DNA from: Sphingobacteriales bacterium 39-19 | GTDB lineage: Bacteria; Bacteroidota; Bacteroidia; Chitinophagales; Chitinophagaceae | NCBI GenBank assembly: GCA_001898465.1 | Contig: MKTX01000001.1 | Location: 124,001 to 188,000, forward strand | Direction of reading: 5' to 3' | DNA length: 64,000 nucleotides | Shown here: positions 43,672 through 52,013 of the stretch, one piece after another | Numbering within the stretch: the first letter of the stretch is position 1 | How the letters are laid out: every line of letters begins with the position of its first letter | Notes under the pieces: generated by a model | Told to the model about the DNA's origin: nothing | Seen by the model: only the letters and a program-made list of their open reading frames with translations | The model's database searches: none | Program-made: the position numbers and the translations under genes

Positions 43672-45891
43672 TTAGTTGTCTTCCATTTTTTTATGGTATG
43701 CTTTTAAGAAAATAGCTCCCAGGTTGTGATAAGGAGGTATATAATCATCCCAACTTTCTCTTACTTCAGGATTGGGGTCATTTTTAAAAAACCGGGTAAG
43801 CGTAGCCCACATTTTTTTCCACACCAGTGTATCGCCTGAAACAAATACCTGGTTTAAGTAATTAATGATGGGTTGGTTCACATCTCCTTTGCCAATTTCT
43901 TTGGTAGAAATAATATGGGCATCGGGACATATTTCTAAAATAGAATTCAGGTTTTGATACCCGCCGCAAGAGCCCAGCAAAATAATATGGGCTGTTTCGG
44001 GCAAGCGGCTAATAGTACCTTTCAGCCAGTAACTATGCCCCCGGTGTACCGCCATGGTAGGGCTCATATCATTTGCTTCTAAATATTTGGCAAGATGCAC
44101 TTGTGCCGAATCATCTAAATTGGCATCGTAATTTAAAGGCCTGTTGGCAAAAACATATACTTCCCCTTTCCTGGATTTTAGCTCTACCCATTCTTTTTTA
44201 TCAGTGCGTATCCAGTCTTTTGATGAAAATGAATTTACAAACGGAGGAAAAAATGTTTTACCATCTTCATCGCCATAAAAAAACACTTGCTGTACAATGC
44301 GCCCTTTATCATCTTTCATTAATTGCATGGGCACTTCATATATTGGAGGAATGCCAAGCTCTTTGGTAAGGTCCACGCTGTTATCATTCGACGAAATAAA
44401 AATTGTTTTCAATAGGCCATATATTACAGCTCCTTTTGTATTACCAACAGCGGTTGCATGTTCTTCATTTTGCTTTACATAATTTAAGATGGTTTTCAGT
44501 AATTGGGGATCGGTGATGCTGCTGTAAGAATCTGCCACATCTACGGCATCTTCCAGGCTGTTTTGCTGATCCAGGTTGGCCACAAAAGCCTTCATCAGTA
44601 CTTCGGAACTGGCTGTGGGCATTAGTTTTAAAAATGTATCCAGCTTATTGTAGTTCGCTGCCATTTTTATAAACTTCTTAAAATAATCAAAGTTTACGCT
44701 CAATAATAATGAATCTGTTCTTGGTTTAGGGCCCATGCGCTGCAACATACGGTTAAAGCTGTGCTTGTAACTGGATGTATATATTTCATTTTCGCCCATT
44801 ACCATCATAAAATAAATATCTTCCGGGCTTAGTGGGTCAATCGCCCTCATGCGTATATTAATATTGCTTTGGTCGTGCAACGTATTGATGGGTGTAATAA
44901 AATGCTGAATCGCTTTTTGCTTAAGTGTTTCCTGCAAACCATTCGCACCAAACATGGCAATGGGTGTATCTCTTGCAGGGGGGGCCATTCGTTTAAAATA
45001 GCGGATCTCGGTTTTTACCAATAATTTATAATACCCTACGCTATCATAATTTAACCCGCCCTCTCCCACATATTTTTTTATTTCATCCATACTCATTTTC
45101 CCTGTTATGAGATCGTCTAAAAACGGGAAATATAAAAGGGCGTTGGGGGTATTACTTAATCTGGCAATTGTTTTTACCAGGTTATTATTACTGCGATGAA
45201 TTAATTTCCCTTCGGGAGAAGAACTGGATTGTGCATACGAATAAATTTGTACCGGGTTATTTTTTGCCGCTAAAACCAGGAGGCTGTCTGCATACGGTTG
45301 ATTGATATAAGGGCGAATGGTACTGAGTATTTTATCAGGGTATAATTCACAATATTTCAGGTAGGTGATATCTCTCATGGCCGCAATACCGGAGTTATCT
45401 CTTAATACGTTGGTGATAATCTGGGCTACCCCGTAAGGTGCGCTTTTTATTAATTCCGTTAATGATGAATCCTTAGCCTGTAATTGTAAAGCCTCATAAA
45501 AATCTTCTACCAGCAATGGAAAAGCCAGGGGATTTATTTCTTTATTTTTCCAGGCTCCCCTAAAATTGCGCAACATATTTTCAACATAGCGCAAATAGGT
45601 TACCTTATCGTTCCTGCTGGGTAGGTTGGGGCTTCCTTCTATCCAATAACGTATATTATTTACCCGGCGATAAAGGGCATCGGTTAATTGCAAATGAACA
45701 TTTTCGTTACTCCCCTGGCGAAAGGCAGCATCTAATTTCCCATCGGCCTTATCAATCGCTTTTTGCTCTTTTATTACAAGGTCGTGAAAGTAAACCCGGT
45801 CTATCGGGATCTTAATGCTGGTATCTTCCTGGCTCCATACAAGGGAATAAGAAAAACACAATACAAGAAAGAAGAATATATTTTTATGCAT
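43672..45891 (-). CDS. Large secreted protein of unknown function with possible caspase-like dyad
   Basis: The product has 739 residues with a signal peptide ending near LVWSQ. The first 450 residues are mostly helical with no recognised domain (a helical repeat is possible). The C-terminal part has TMAVHRGHSYWLKGTI and AHIILLGSCGGYQNLNSILE: a hydrophobic strand leading to His616/His619, then another leading to Ser-Cys642-Gly-Gly. This is the arrangement of clan CD (caspase, CHAT, gingipain) peptidases, though the His-Cys distance is short. Peptidase activity is inference. It lies just upstream of an ABC exporter on the same strand. Confidence 0.7.
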   Translation of the reverse strand: MHKNIFFFLVLCFSYSLVWSQEDTSIKIPIDRVYFHDLVIKEQKAIDKADGKLDAAFRQGSNENVHLQLTDALYRRVNNIRYWIEGSPNLPSRNDKVTYLRYVENMLRNFRGAWKNKEINPLAFPLLVEDFYEALQLQAKDSSLTELIKSAPYGVAQIITNVLRDNSGIAAMRDITYLKYCELYPDKILSTIRPYINQPYADSLLVLAAKNNPVQIYSYAQSSSSPEGKLIHRSNNNLVKTIARLSNTPNALLYFPFLDDLITGKMSMDEIKKYVGEGGLNYDSVGYYKLLVKTEIRYFKRMAPPARDTPIAMFGANGLQETLKQKAIQHFITPINTLHDQSNINIRMRAIDPLSPEDIYFMMVMGENEIYTSSYKHSFNRMLQRMGPKPRTDSLLLSVNFDYFKKFIKMAANYNKLDTFLKLMPTASSEVLMKAFVANLDQQNSLEDAVDVADSYSSITDPQLLKTILNYVKQNEEHATAVGNTKGAVIYGLLKTIFISSNDNSVDLTKELGIPPIYEVPMQLMKDDKGRIVQQVFFYGDEDGKTFFPPFVNSFSSKDWIRTDKKEWVELKSRKGEVYVFANRPLNYDANLDDSAQVHLAKYLEANDMSPTMAVHRGHSYWLKGTISRLPETAHIILLGSCGGYQNLNSILEICPDAHIISTKEIGKGDVNQPIINYLNQVFVSGDTLVWKKMWATLTRFFKNDPNPEVRESWDDYIPPYHNLGAIFLKAYHKKMEDN

Positions 45892-46060
45892 ATTAATTTC
45901 CTTTGCAAATATGGGGCATTTTATTGGTAGATATCCAGGTAGACCGTTTAGAACCCTCCTTTGCTGCGCCTGTTTAACAATTTAATAATATTATAACGAA
46001 CCCATAAAATAGCATTTGAAAAATTGTTTACTGTATTATTGTAAAAATTCTGAACAGGTT

Positions 46061-46729
46061 ATGACAAAAAAAATACTTTTGGCAGATGATGAACCGGATA
46101 TACTGGAAATCCTAAAGTTTAACCTGGAAGCAGAAGGATACGAAGTAATTACTGCCAAAAACGGGGATGAAGCCATTGAATTAGCAAAAAAAGAAAAACC
46201 TCAATTAATCATTTTAGATATTATGATGCCCGGTAAATCGGGTATTGAAGTATGCCATATTTTAAGGCACACGCCGGATTTTGAAAAAACCTTAATCACT
46301 TTTTTAACCGCATTAAGCGATGAGAATACCGAAATAAAAGGTTTAGAAACCGGTGCCGACGATTATATTACCAAACCCGTAAGCCCCAAAGTTTTTATAA
46401 GCAAGGTAAATTCAATCTTCCGCAGGCTTAAACCGGCCGAAACCAAATCCTTAAAAATTGGTGAATTAGAAATAGACAGGGAAAGATATATTGCTACCCT
46501 TTCCGGAAAAGATATCACCCTGGCACGCAAAGAATTTGAGCTATTGGCCTTATTAGCATCTAAACCCGGAAAGGTTTTCCTGCGAACTGAAATTATGGAA
46601 ACTATTTGGGGAAATGAAGTGATCGTTGGCGATCGTACCATCGATGTGCACATTCGCAAAATTCGTCAAAAACTGGGGCTCGAATGTATTACTACTGTAA
46701 AAGGGGTGGGCTATAAGTTTGACCTGTAA
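46061..46729 (+). CDS. OmpR/PhoB-family response regulator
   Basis: The product has 222 residues from the ATG at 46061 (MTKKILLADDEPD); an upstream frame extension adds residues that do not fit. The receiver domain has Asp8/Asp9, the phosphorylation site Asp53 in IILDIMMPG, Thr in FLTALSDE and Lys in DYITKPVSP. The winged-helix DNA-binding domain ends with DRTIDVHIRKIRQKL and TVKGVGYKFDL. It is followed by the histidine kinase gene, with a separate promoter element in the 29-bp gap. It resembles PhoB of a phosphate-type system, but the signal is not known. Confidence 0.94.
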   Translation: MTKKILLADDEPDILEILKFNLEAEGYEVITAKNGDEAIELAKKEKPQLIILDIMMPGKSGIEVCHILRHTPDFEKTLITFLTALSDENTEIKGLETGADDYITKPVSPKVFISKVNSIFRRLKPAETKSLKIGELEIDRERYIATLSGKDITLARKEFELLALLASKPGKVFLRTEIMETIWGNEVIVGDRTIDVHIRKIRQKLGLECITTVKGVGYKFDL

Positions 46730-46745
46730 CAGCTACTTCATTTTG

Positions 46746-46753
46746 TACCTTTG
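46746..46753 (+). promoter_or_regulatory. Histidine kinase promoter, TACCTTTG 5 nt before ATG
   Basis: This is a perfect TAnnTTTG; five bases separate it from the ATG at 46759. A GTG that could start the frame lies at the end of the box itself, so the ATG is preferred and the mRNA would be nearly leaderless. Confidence 0.55.
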
Positions 46754-46758
46754 TGTGT

Positions 46759-47802
46759 ATGCTTACCGGTAAAAATTTTTCTCCGCAACAATTATCAGGC
46801 TTAACGGCCTTATTGCTCTCTGTTCCCATTGCACTGGGCATTTATGTATTTAAACCCGTTTGGTGGATTGCCGTTTCTTCCTTTATCGTAATTCTTGCAG
46901 GTAGCTATGGCCTCATTTTATATACCCTCCAAAATTTTATATACCGAAAAATAAAATTGGTTTATAAACTTATCTATCAAACAAAGGCCAGTAAAAGAGA
47001 AGAATTTTATTATAAGCACCTGCTGCCACAAAAAAGTATTGATGAAGTGCGACAGGATGTGGAGGAATGGGCCCAACAGAAAAAAAATGAAATTGAAATG
47101 CTGGAAAAAAATGAAGCATTCAGAAAAGAATTTTTACAGAATTTAAGCCACGAACTTAAAACCCCCATTTTTGCCATACAAGGATATGTAGATACCCTGC
47201 TGAATGGAGCAATATATAACAAAGAAGTAAATACCCGTTTTTTACAAAATGCAGCTCAAAACATAAGCCGATTGGTAAACCTGGTAGATGACCTGGATGA
47301 AATATCAAAACTGGAAAGTGGTGCATTTAAACTAAATAAAAGTTATTTTATCATCCAGGATTTAATGAAAGAAGCCTATGAATCACTGGCGCTAAAAGCA
47401 GGCGAGAAAAATATCCGTTTCATAATAAAGAAAGGATGCGAAACCGCATTAACGGTATTTGCCGATCCGTCTAAAATCAGGCAGGTACTTACCAACTTGT
47501 TAGACAATGCTATTAAATATGGCCGTAGTCCGGGAATCATTGAGGCCAGTTTTTATAAAGTAGATGGGCAAAAAGTATTAATTGAAATAAGGGATAACGG
47601 CTATGGAATTGCTGAAGAACATTTACCCCGGCTCTTTGAAAGGTTTTACAGAACAGATAATGCCCGCAGCCGCAAAGCAGGAGGCAGCGGACTGGGCCTT
47701 TCCATTTGTAAACATATTATAGAGGCCCACCAGCAAAAAATGCACGTACGCAGTACGCCCGATGTGGGTAGTAGTTTTGGGTTTACCCTGGCAGAAAAAT
47801 AA
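46759..47802 (+). CDS. PhoR-like sensor histidine kinase
   Basis: The product has 347 residues. Two membrane helices lie at about 12-30 and 34-57 with almost no periplasmic loop, so it probably does not bind an external ligand directly. A linker leads to the H-box (LQNLSHELKTPIFAIQGYVD, His131). The ATPase domain shows the N-box TNLLDNAIKYG, G1 IRDNGYGIAEEH, F-box LFERFYRTD and G2 GGSGLGLSICKHII. It is the partner of the response regulator directly upstream. Confidence 0.93.
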   Translation: MLTGKNFSPQQLSGLTALLLSVPIALGIYVFKPVWWIAVSSFIVILAGSYGLILYTLQNFIYRKIKLVYKLIYQTKASKREEFYYKHLLPQKSIDEVRQDVEEWAQQKKNEIEMLEKNEAFRKEFLQNLSHELKTPIFAIQGYVDTLLNGAIYNKEVNTRFLQNAAQNISRLVNLVDDLDEISKLESGAFKLNKSYFIIQDLMKEAYESLALKAGEKNIRFIIKKGCETALTVFADPSKIRQVLTNLLDNAIKYGRSPGIIEASFYKVDGQKVLIEIRDNGYGIAEEHLPRLFERFYRTDNARSRKAGGSGLGLSICKHIIEAHQQKMHVRSTPDVGSSFGFTLAEK

Positions 47803-48066
47803 TCACGCAAATAAATTAAAAAACACAATTTCCCATTTGTGGAAAAAGATGCCCGGCTTACCCCCTGTGCAAATGTATATTTGCCCTTTACTTAAAAGAT
47901 TTATTTGTGGGTGCCAGGGCCATAATGCAGCTAATTATTTGTATTATTTAAAGTTAAATAAGGCCACGAATTACAAAATGTATATGTTGTTAACATAAGC
48001 CGCACGATTTAAAATTTGGCATTATTTTTTATATATATTCTTCAAGTTAAGTTAATAGAGCAAGAT

Positions 48067-48164
48067 GTTGCCAGGGGTGTTCCAAACGGATCTGAGAATA
48101 TACCCAAATCACTTGATGCGGATAATGCCGACGTAAGAAAATTGTGAAAAGCAATAATGGCAAC
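48067..48164 (+). promoter_or_regulatory. TPP riboswitch aptamer (thi-box), no gene downstream
   Basis: The conserved core of the TPP aptamer is present in order on the plus strand: AGGGGTGT (48073-48080), CTGAGA (48092-48097), ATACCC (48100-48105), then CACTTGATGCGGATAATGCC (48111-48130) and GACGTAAGA. P2 pairs GGGT with ACCC. The P3 arm is minimal (TCC-AAAC-GGA). The closing stem could be GTTGCCA (48067-48073) with TGGCAAC (48158-48164), with a small ATTG/CAAT hairpin inside. The 3' side overlaps a four-codon frame ATG GCA ACA AAT TAA. A terminator follows, then only the convergent serS gene. Confidence 0.9.
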
Positions 48165-48170
48165 AAATTA

Positions 48171-48202
48171 AAAAAGGCTTTAGTTCACACTAAAGCCTTT
48201 TT
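48171..48202. terminator. Bidirectional terminator behind the TPP aptamer and serS
   Basis: A perfect 14-bp stem (AAAAAGGCTTTAGT / ACTAAAGCCTTTTT) closes a 4-nt loop, with T-runs on both strands. It ends the riboswitch transcript on the plus strand and serS on the minus strand. Confidence 0.93.
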
Positions 48203-48222
48203 TTATAACATTTGTTTATCCT

Positions 48223-49497
48223 TTATTTATCAATCATAGCGGCACCGAAATAACTATGTAAAGCATTGGGCAAGTTAATGCGATCGCCATTTTGATTATT
48301 TTCCAGCAATGCCGCCAATATACGGGGCAGTGCTAATGAAGAACCATTGAGTGAATGTAATAATTCAGTTTTCCCTTCTTCATTTTTATACCGGATTTTC
48401 ATCCGGTTGGTTTGAAAGTTTTCAAAATTACTCACTGAACTTACTTCCAGCCATTTTTGCTGTGCCGCACTATATACTTCAAAATCGTAAGTGAGCGCTG
48501 CCGTAAAACTCATATCTCCCCCACACAACCGTAAAATACGATACGGTAATTCTAAAAATTGGAGAAGGCGTTCTACATGATTTACCATTTCTTCATGTAC
48601 TTCATAACTACGCTGTGGTTTTACTAACTGTACAATTTCTACCTTATCAAATTGATGCAACCGGTTCAGGCCCCTTACATCGCTCCCAAAACTTCCGGCT
48701 TCTCTCCTGAAGCAGGGAGTATAGGCCGTCATTTTAACCGGTAAATCCCCTTCGGGGATCATACTGTTACGGTAAATATTGGTAACTGGCACTTCCGATG
48801 TGGGTATCAGGTAAAAATTATCGGCCGTTACGTGGTACATCTGGCCTTCTTTATCAGGCAACTGGCCTGTACCATAAGCAGAAGCCTCATTTACAAAAAG
48901 GGGCGGCATATATTCTGTATACCCGGCCTGGGTATTATAATCTAAAAAATATTGAATTAATGCCCGCTGTAATTTGGCCCCTTTGCCTTTATAAACCGGG
49001 AAACCACTGCCTGTAATTTTTGCACCGGTTTCAAAATCTACCAGGTCAAAATCTTTTATTAATTCCCAATGAGGTTTTGCAGTGTCCGGTAGGCTGGGAA
49101 TCACGCCCCCTTGCAGGATAACGTCATTATCTTCTGCCGATTTTCCCTTGGGTACCGTTGCGTGCGGCAGGTTGGGCAACTGAAGTATTTCTGCCTGAAA
49201 CCGCTCTTCTAATGCCATTAATTGCTGGCGGCTCAGGTTGGCTTCTTCTTTAAGCCCGGCGAGTTCCTGTTTTCTTTTTTCGGCCTCCTGTTTTTGCCCC
49301 CTGGCCATAAGCAAACCAATTTCTTTTGATGCCGCATTCAAATTGGATTGTTGGGTTTCCGATTTTATTTTCTGCTTTCTTATTTCTTCATCCAGGGCAA
49401 TAAGATCATCCACCAATTGAATATTGGTAAAATTTTTTACAGCTAATCTTTCTTTTACCAATGCTGCATTTGCCCTGATATAATTAATTTGTAACAT
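48223..49497 (-). CDS. serS: Serine--tRNA ligase
   Basis: The product has 424 residues from the ATG at 49497 (MLQINYIRANAALVKERLAV); an upstream in-frame start would lie closer to the promoter and adds non-family residues. The N-terminal tRNA-binding coiled coil spans about 30-110. Class II motifs follow: motif 2 FRREAGSFGSDVRGLNRLHQ, YDFEVYSAAQQKWLEVSSVS, and motif 3 LNGSSLALPRILAALLEN. It charges tRNA-Ser, and the length is standard. A bidirectional terminator follows. Confidence 0.98.
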   Translation of the reverse strand: MLQINYIRANAALVKERLAVKNFTNIQLVDDLIALDEEIRKQKIKSETQQSNLNAASKEIGLLMARGQKQEAEKRKQELAGLKEEANLSRQQLMALEERFQAEILQLPNLPHATVPKGKSAEDNDVILQGGVIPSLPDTAKPHWELIKDFDLVDFETGAKITGSGFPVYKGKGAKLQRALIQYFLDYNTQAGYTEYMPPLFVNEASAYGTGQLPDKEGQMYHVTADNFYLIPTSEVPVTNIYRNSMIPEGDLPVKMTAYTPCFRREAGSFGSDVRGLNRLHQFDKVEIVQLVKPQRSYEVHEEMVNHVERLLQFLELPYRILRLCGGDMSFTAALTYDFEVYSAAQQKWLEVSSVSNFENFQTNRMKIRYKNEEGKTELLHSLNGSSLALPRILAALLENNQNGDRINLPNALHSYFGAAMIDK

Positions 49498-49515
49498 GCT
49501 TAGGTATAAAGGCAG

Positions 49516-49523
49516 CAAAGATA
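49516..49523 (-). promoter_or_regulatory. serS promoter, -7 element TATCTTTG
   Basis: This is a perfect TAnnTTTG on the minus strand followed by GC, 18 nt before the serS ATG. Confidence 0.6.
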
Positions 49524-49613
49524 ATCAATCAATCTCTTTTTTTTTGAAAACGATTATAGGCATGAAACAGCTCATTTTGACACAAATTTATAAATCTATG
49601 TAGCTATTCCTCA

Positions 49614-49621
49614 TACCTTTG
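49614..49621 (+). promoter_or_regulatory. Promoter TACCTTTG 5 nt before ATG of the 116-residue gene
   Basis: This is a perfect TAnnTTTG followed by five bases (CCGGC) and the ATG at 49627. It is the same octamer and spacing as at the histidine kinase gene. Confidence 0.55.
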
Positions 49622-49626
49622 CCGGC

Positions 49627-49977
49627 ATGGAACACCTGGAAGAAGATTTACAGGTGCGATGGTTAAAACTTCGCATCAAATTAAAAGAAGTATTTGGTAT
49701 AAAACCCGATATGAACGGGGTATTATTACTTATAGGAATTCAGGAACTTGGGCAAGGAGGCCGTACCTATACTAAAGAAGAGAAACAAGACCTTATGCAT
49801 ATTGCCATTTGCACCGTTTTAATGCCCGGTGGATTTTATATGCTGGAAGGGCACGACGAAGAAGGATGGCCCCACTTTAAACAATTAAAAGCATTACCGG
49901 AACATAATTTTATTGACCAGGAAAATTTTTTAAAAGATCATGTTTTAATGTATTTTCAATCTCAAAAATTTATATGA
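49627..49977 (+). CDS. Conserved-looking protein of unknown function
   Basis: The product has 116 residues with no signal peptide or clear membrane helix. Visible features are an amphipathic N-terminal helix (EEDLQVRWLKLRIKLKEVFG), a hydrophobic strand GVLLLIGIQELGQGG, TYTKEEKQDLMHIAICTVL, then MLEGHDEEGWPHFKQLKALP. The HDEEGWPHF segment is rich in possible ligand or catalytic residues. I do not recognise the family. Its stop overlaps the start of the cyclophilin gene by 4 bp, so the two are co-translated. Confidence 0.75.
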   Translation: MEHLEEDLQVRWLKLRIKLKEVFGIKPDMNGVLLLIGIQELGQGGRTYTKEEKQDLMHIAICTVLMPGGFYMLEGHDEEGWPHFKQLKALPEHNFIDQENFLKDHVLMYFQSQKFI

Positions 49978-50747
49978 GTTTTATGAATAAAATTTTTCTT
50001 TCCTTATTTTTTGTGGGGTTACTGTTTGCGGGAACAGCCCTGGCACAAAACAAACAGTCTTTACATAAAGTAAAAACTACCCACAAGACCACAAAGATGC
50101 ATGCACAAAAAGAAAATAAAGACAGTGAATATAACATACCCCATGACGGGAGTACCCGGGTTAAAATTTTTACCGATTCGGGCACTATCATTGTAAAACT
50201 GTATGATAGCACCGTACTGCACAGGGATAATTTTGTAAAACTGGTAAAAGAGGGCTTTTTTGATAGCCTTTTGTTTCATCGCATCATCCCGCAATTTATG
50301 ATCCAGGGTGGCGATCCTACCAGTAAATATGCACAGCCCGGCGAAATGCTGGGATCCGGCGGGGGGGATATGGAACGTATCCCTGCTGAGTTTCATCAAT
50401 CTTATATTCATAAAAAAGGAGCATTAGCGGCTGCCCGGGATGGTAATCCACAAAAAGCAAGCAGCGCCTGCCAGTTCTATTTAGTAGAAGGAAAAGTAAT
50501 AACCCCGGCTGAATTGGATATGATTGAACAACAAAAGGGATTTAAATATACACCCGAACAAAGAAAAATATATACCACTATCGGCGGCACCCCTTTCTTA
50601 GATCAGGACTATACTGTATTTGGTGAAATAGAACATGGCTTTGATGTGGTACATAAAATAATTAAGGCACCCCGTGATAGCCGTGACAGGCCGCTGGGAG
50701 ATATTAGGATGAAAATAGAATTATTAACCCCGGCTACAAAACAATAG
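49974..50747 (+). CDS. Exported cyclophilin-type peptidyl-prolyl isomerase
   Basis: The product has 257 residues with a signal peptide (FLSLFFVGLLFAGTALAQ). The cyclophilin domain starts near residue 60: DSGTIIVKLYDSTVLHRDNF, LLFHRIIPQFMIQGGDPTSK, SACQFYLVEG and DYTVFGEIEHGFDVV. The Arg and Phe/Met/Gln of the active site (FHRIIPQFMIQGGD) are intact. A roughly 35-residue insert (VITPAELDMIEQQKGFKYTP and on) precedes the last strands. It helps fold periplasmic proteins. The ATG at 49974 overlaps the previous stop (ATGA); an ATG three codons later is an alternative. Confidence 0.94.
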   Translation: MSFMNKIFLSLFFVGLLFAGTALAQNKQSLHKVKTTHKTTKMHAQKENKDSEYNIPHDGSTRVKIFTDSGTIIVKLYDSTVLHRDNFVKLVKEGFFDSLLFHRIIPQFMIQGGDPTSKYAQPGEMLGSGGGDMERIPAEFHQSYIHKKGALAAARDGNPQKASSACQFYLVEGKVITPAELDMIEQQKGFKYTPEQRKIYTTIGGTPFLDQDYTVFGEIEHGFDVVHKIIKAPRDSRDRPLGDIRMKIELLTPATKQ

Positions 50748-50784
50748 GTATAAGTAAAAAACATATCTTGCAAAAAAAATCATC

Positions 50785-51165
50785 ATGAATATTCCGGAAA
50801 ATTTAAAATACAGCAAAGACCACGAATGGTTGAAAATAGATGGCGACACTATCACCGTGGGCATCACTGAATATGCACAGCATGAGCTTGGCGATATTGT
50901 ATATGTAGATATTAATACAGTAGGCAAAACACTGGAAGCAGACGAAATTTTTGGTACTGTAGAAGCCGTAAAAACAGTAAGCGACCTGCTTTTACCCATG
51001 GCAGGAACCGTTACCGAAGTGAACCCCGCCCTGGACGGCAACCCCGAACTGGTAAATACCGATCCTTATGGCGAAGGCTGGATGGTAAAAGTAAAAATTA
51101 CAAATGCTTCCGATGCCGGTCACTTACTGGATGCAGCTGCTTATGCCGCTTTAATAGGAGAATAA
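50785..51165 (+). CDS. gcvH: Glycine cleavage system H protein
   Basis: This 126-residue lipoyl carrier shuttles the methylamine group between the P and T proteins. [34 protein letters not shown] and the lipoylation motif [19 protein letters not shown] (Lys63) are all in place. It is of normal length. It lies 37 bp after the cyclophilin gene and 5 bp before the VanZ-like gene. The other gcv genes are not in this window. Confidence 0.97.
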   Translation: MNIPENLKYSKDHEWLKIDGDTITVGITEYAQHELGDIVYVDINTVGKTLEADEIFGTVEAVKTVSDLLLPMAGTVTEVNPALDGNPELVNTDPYGEGWMVKVKITNASDAGHLLDAAAYAALIGE

Positions 51166-51170
51166 AAAAC

Positions 51171-51581
51171 ATGAGGAAACTCACCCGTATAAAGAGCTTT
51201 TGGCCAGGCATTGCCTGGTTTTTTATTACGGCAACTTTATTATTAATGCCTTCTGCAGATCTGCCTGATAGCCGGGATTGGCTGGATAAAATATTTTTTG
51301 ATAAATGGGTGCATGCCGGCTTCTTTTTGCTGCTATGCTTATTATTTATGTTGCCGCTATTACATAAAATAAATACAAAAAAATACAGGGTACAATTATG
51401 GGCCGGTATTGCCATTTGTGGCAGTGCCTGGGGTTATGGCGTAGAACTCTTACAAAAATACTATATACCCAGCCGCAGTTACGAACTGGGTGACTGGGCA
51501 GCCGATACAATTGGCTGTATTTTGGCATTCTTACTGTGTGTATTTTATTTACAACCGGGGTATGAAAAAAACAGCCTCTAA
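51171..51581 (+). CDS. VanZ-like membrane protein
   Basis: The product has 136 residues with four predicted membrane helices. WLDKIFFDKWVHAGFFLLLC and YGVELLQKYYIPSRSYELGD followed by WAADTIG match the VanZ-like family (conserved His after the first loop, Glu and Asp in later helices). The role is unknown in most members; teicoplanin resistance is known only for VanZ itself. It follows gcvH by 5 bp. Confidence 0.85.
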   Translation: MRKLTRIKSFWPGIAWFFITATLLLMPSADLPDSRDWLDKIFFDKWVHAGFFLLLCLLFMLPLLHKINTKKYRVQLWAGIAICGSAWGYGVELLQKYYIPSRSYELGDWAADTIGCILAFLLCVFYLQPGYEKNSL

Positions 51582-51706
51582 TGATCCATTGTATTTTTAA
51601 GTTATTCACAGCCATTTGAACATCAATAAAATTTACTTTTTAAATTAAATCAATTTTAATAGCTTTATAAAGGCTAAACATTGTTAACGCTTAAAACATT
51701 AAAATT

Positions 51707-51964
51707 ATGGGTATACTCTCATGGATTGTATTTGGATTAATTGCCGGGGCAATTGCTAAACTCTTACATAAAGGGGACGACCCGGGTGGCTGGATTGTTA
51801 CTATATTAATTGGTATTGCCGGCGCCGTAGTGGGAGGCTTCCTTACTAAAACACTTTTTGGCTGGGAAAGTGGAGGTTGGACGCTGAAAGCATTAATAAG
51901 TGCGGTAGGGGGTGCATTTATTTTATTAGTGCTTTACAGGCTTATTACTACCAAAAGATCTTAA
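51707..51964 (+). CDS. GlsB/YeaQ/YmgE-family membrane protein
   Basis: This 85-residue, three-helix protein shows the glycine-rich family pattern: WIVFGLIAGAIAKLLHKGDD, PGGWIVTILIGIAGAVVGGF and the final helix ISAVGGAFILLVLYRLI. Relatives are small stress-induced membrane proteins of unknown mechanism. It is a single gene with a terminator 22 bp downstream. Confidence 0.9.
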   Translation: MGILSWIVFGLIAGAIAKLLHKGDDPGGWIVTILIGIAGAVVGGFLTKTLFGWESGGWTLKALISAVGGAFILLVLYRLITTKRS

Positions 51965-51986
51965 ATCCTAAACTCCAATACTTTTG

Positions 51987-52013
51987 AATTGCCTTCTTTT
52001 TAAGAAGGCAATT
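51987..52013. terminator. Terminator between convergent genes, overlapping a stop codon
   Basis: A perfect 12-bp stem (AATTGCCTTCTT / AAGAAGGCAATT) with a 3-nt loop is followed by TCTTTTTC on the plus strand. The right arm includes the last codons of the metallophosphoesterase gene, so it probably acts mainly for the GlsB-like gene. Confidence 0.8.

Larger units (their letters stand above)
47803..48222. other. 420-bp gene-free stretch with riboswitch and terminator
   Basis: No gene is supported. The right part carries a TPP riboswitch aptamer (48067-48164) and a terminator (48171-48202), both described separately. The left part is AT-rich; a 49-codon frame at 47849-47998 has no recognisable features. 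Confidence 0.7.

Noticed and set aside
47849..47998. A 49-codon ORF starting MPGLPPVQMYICPLL upstream of the TPP riboswitch
   Set aside because: It has no recognisable feature and no promoter; it may be decayed remains of a gene but cannot be supported.
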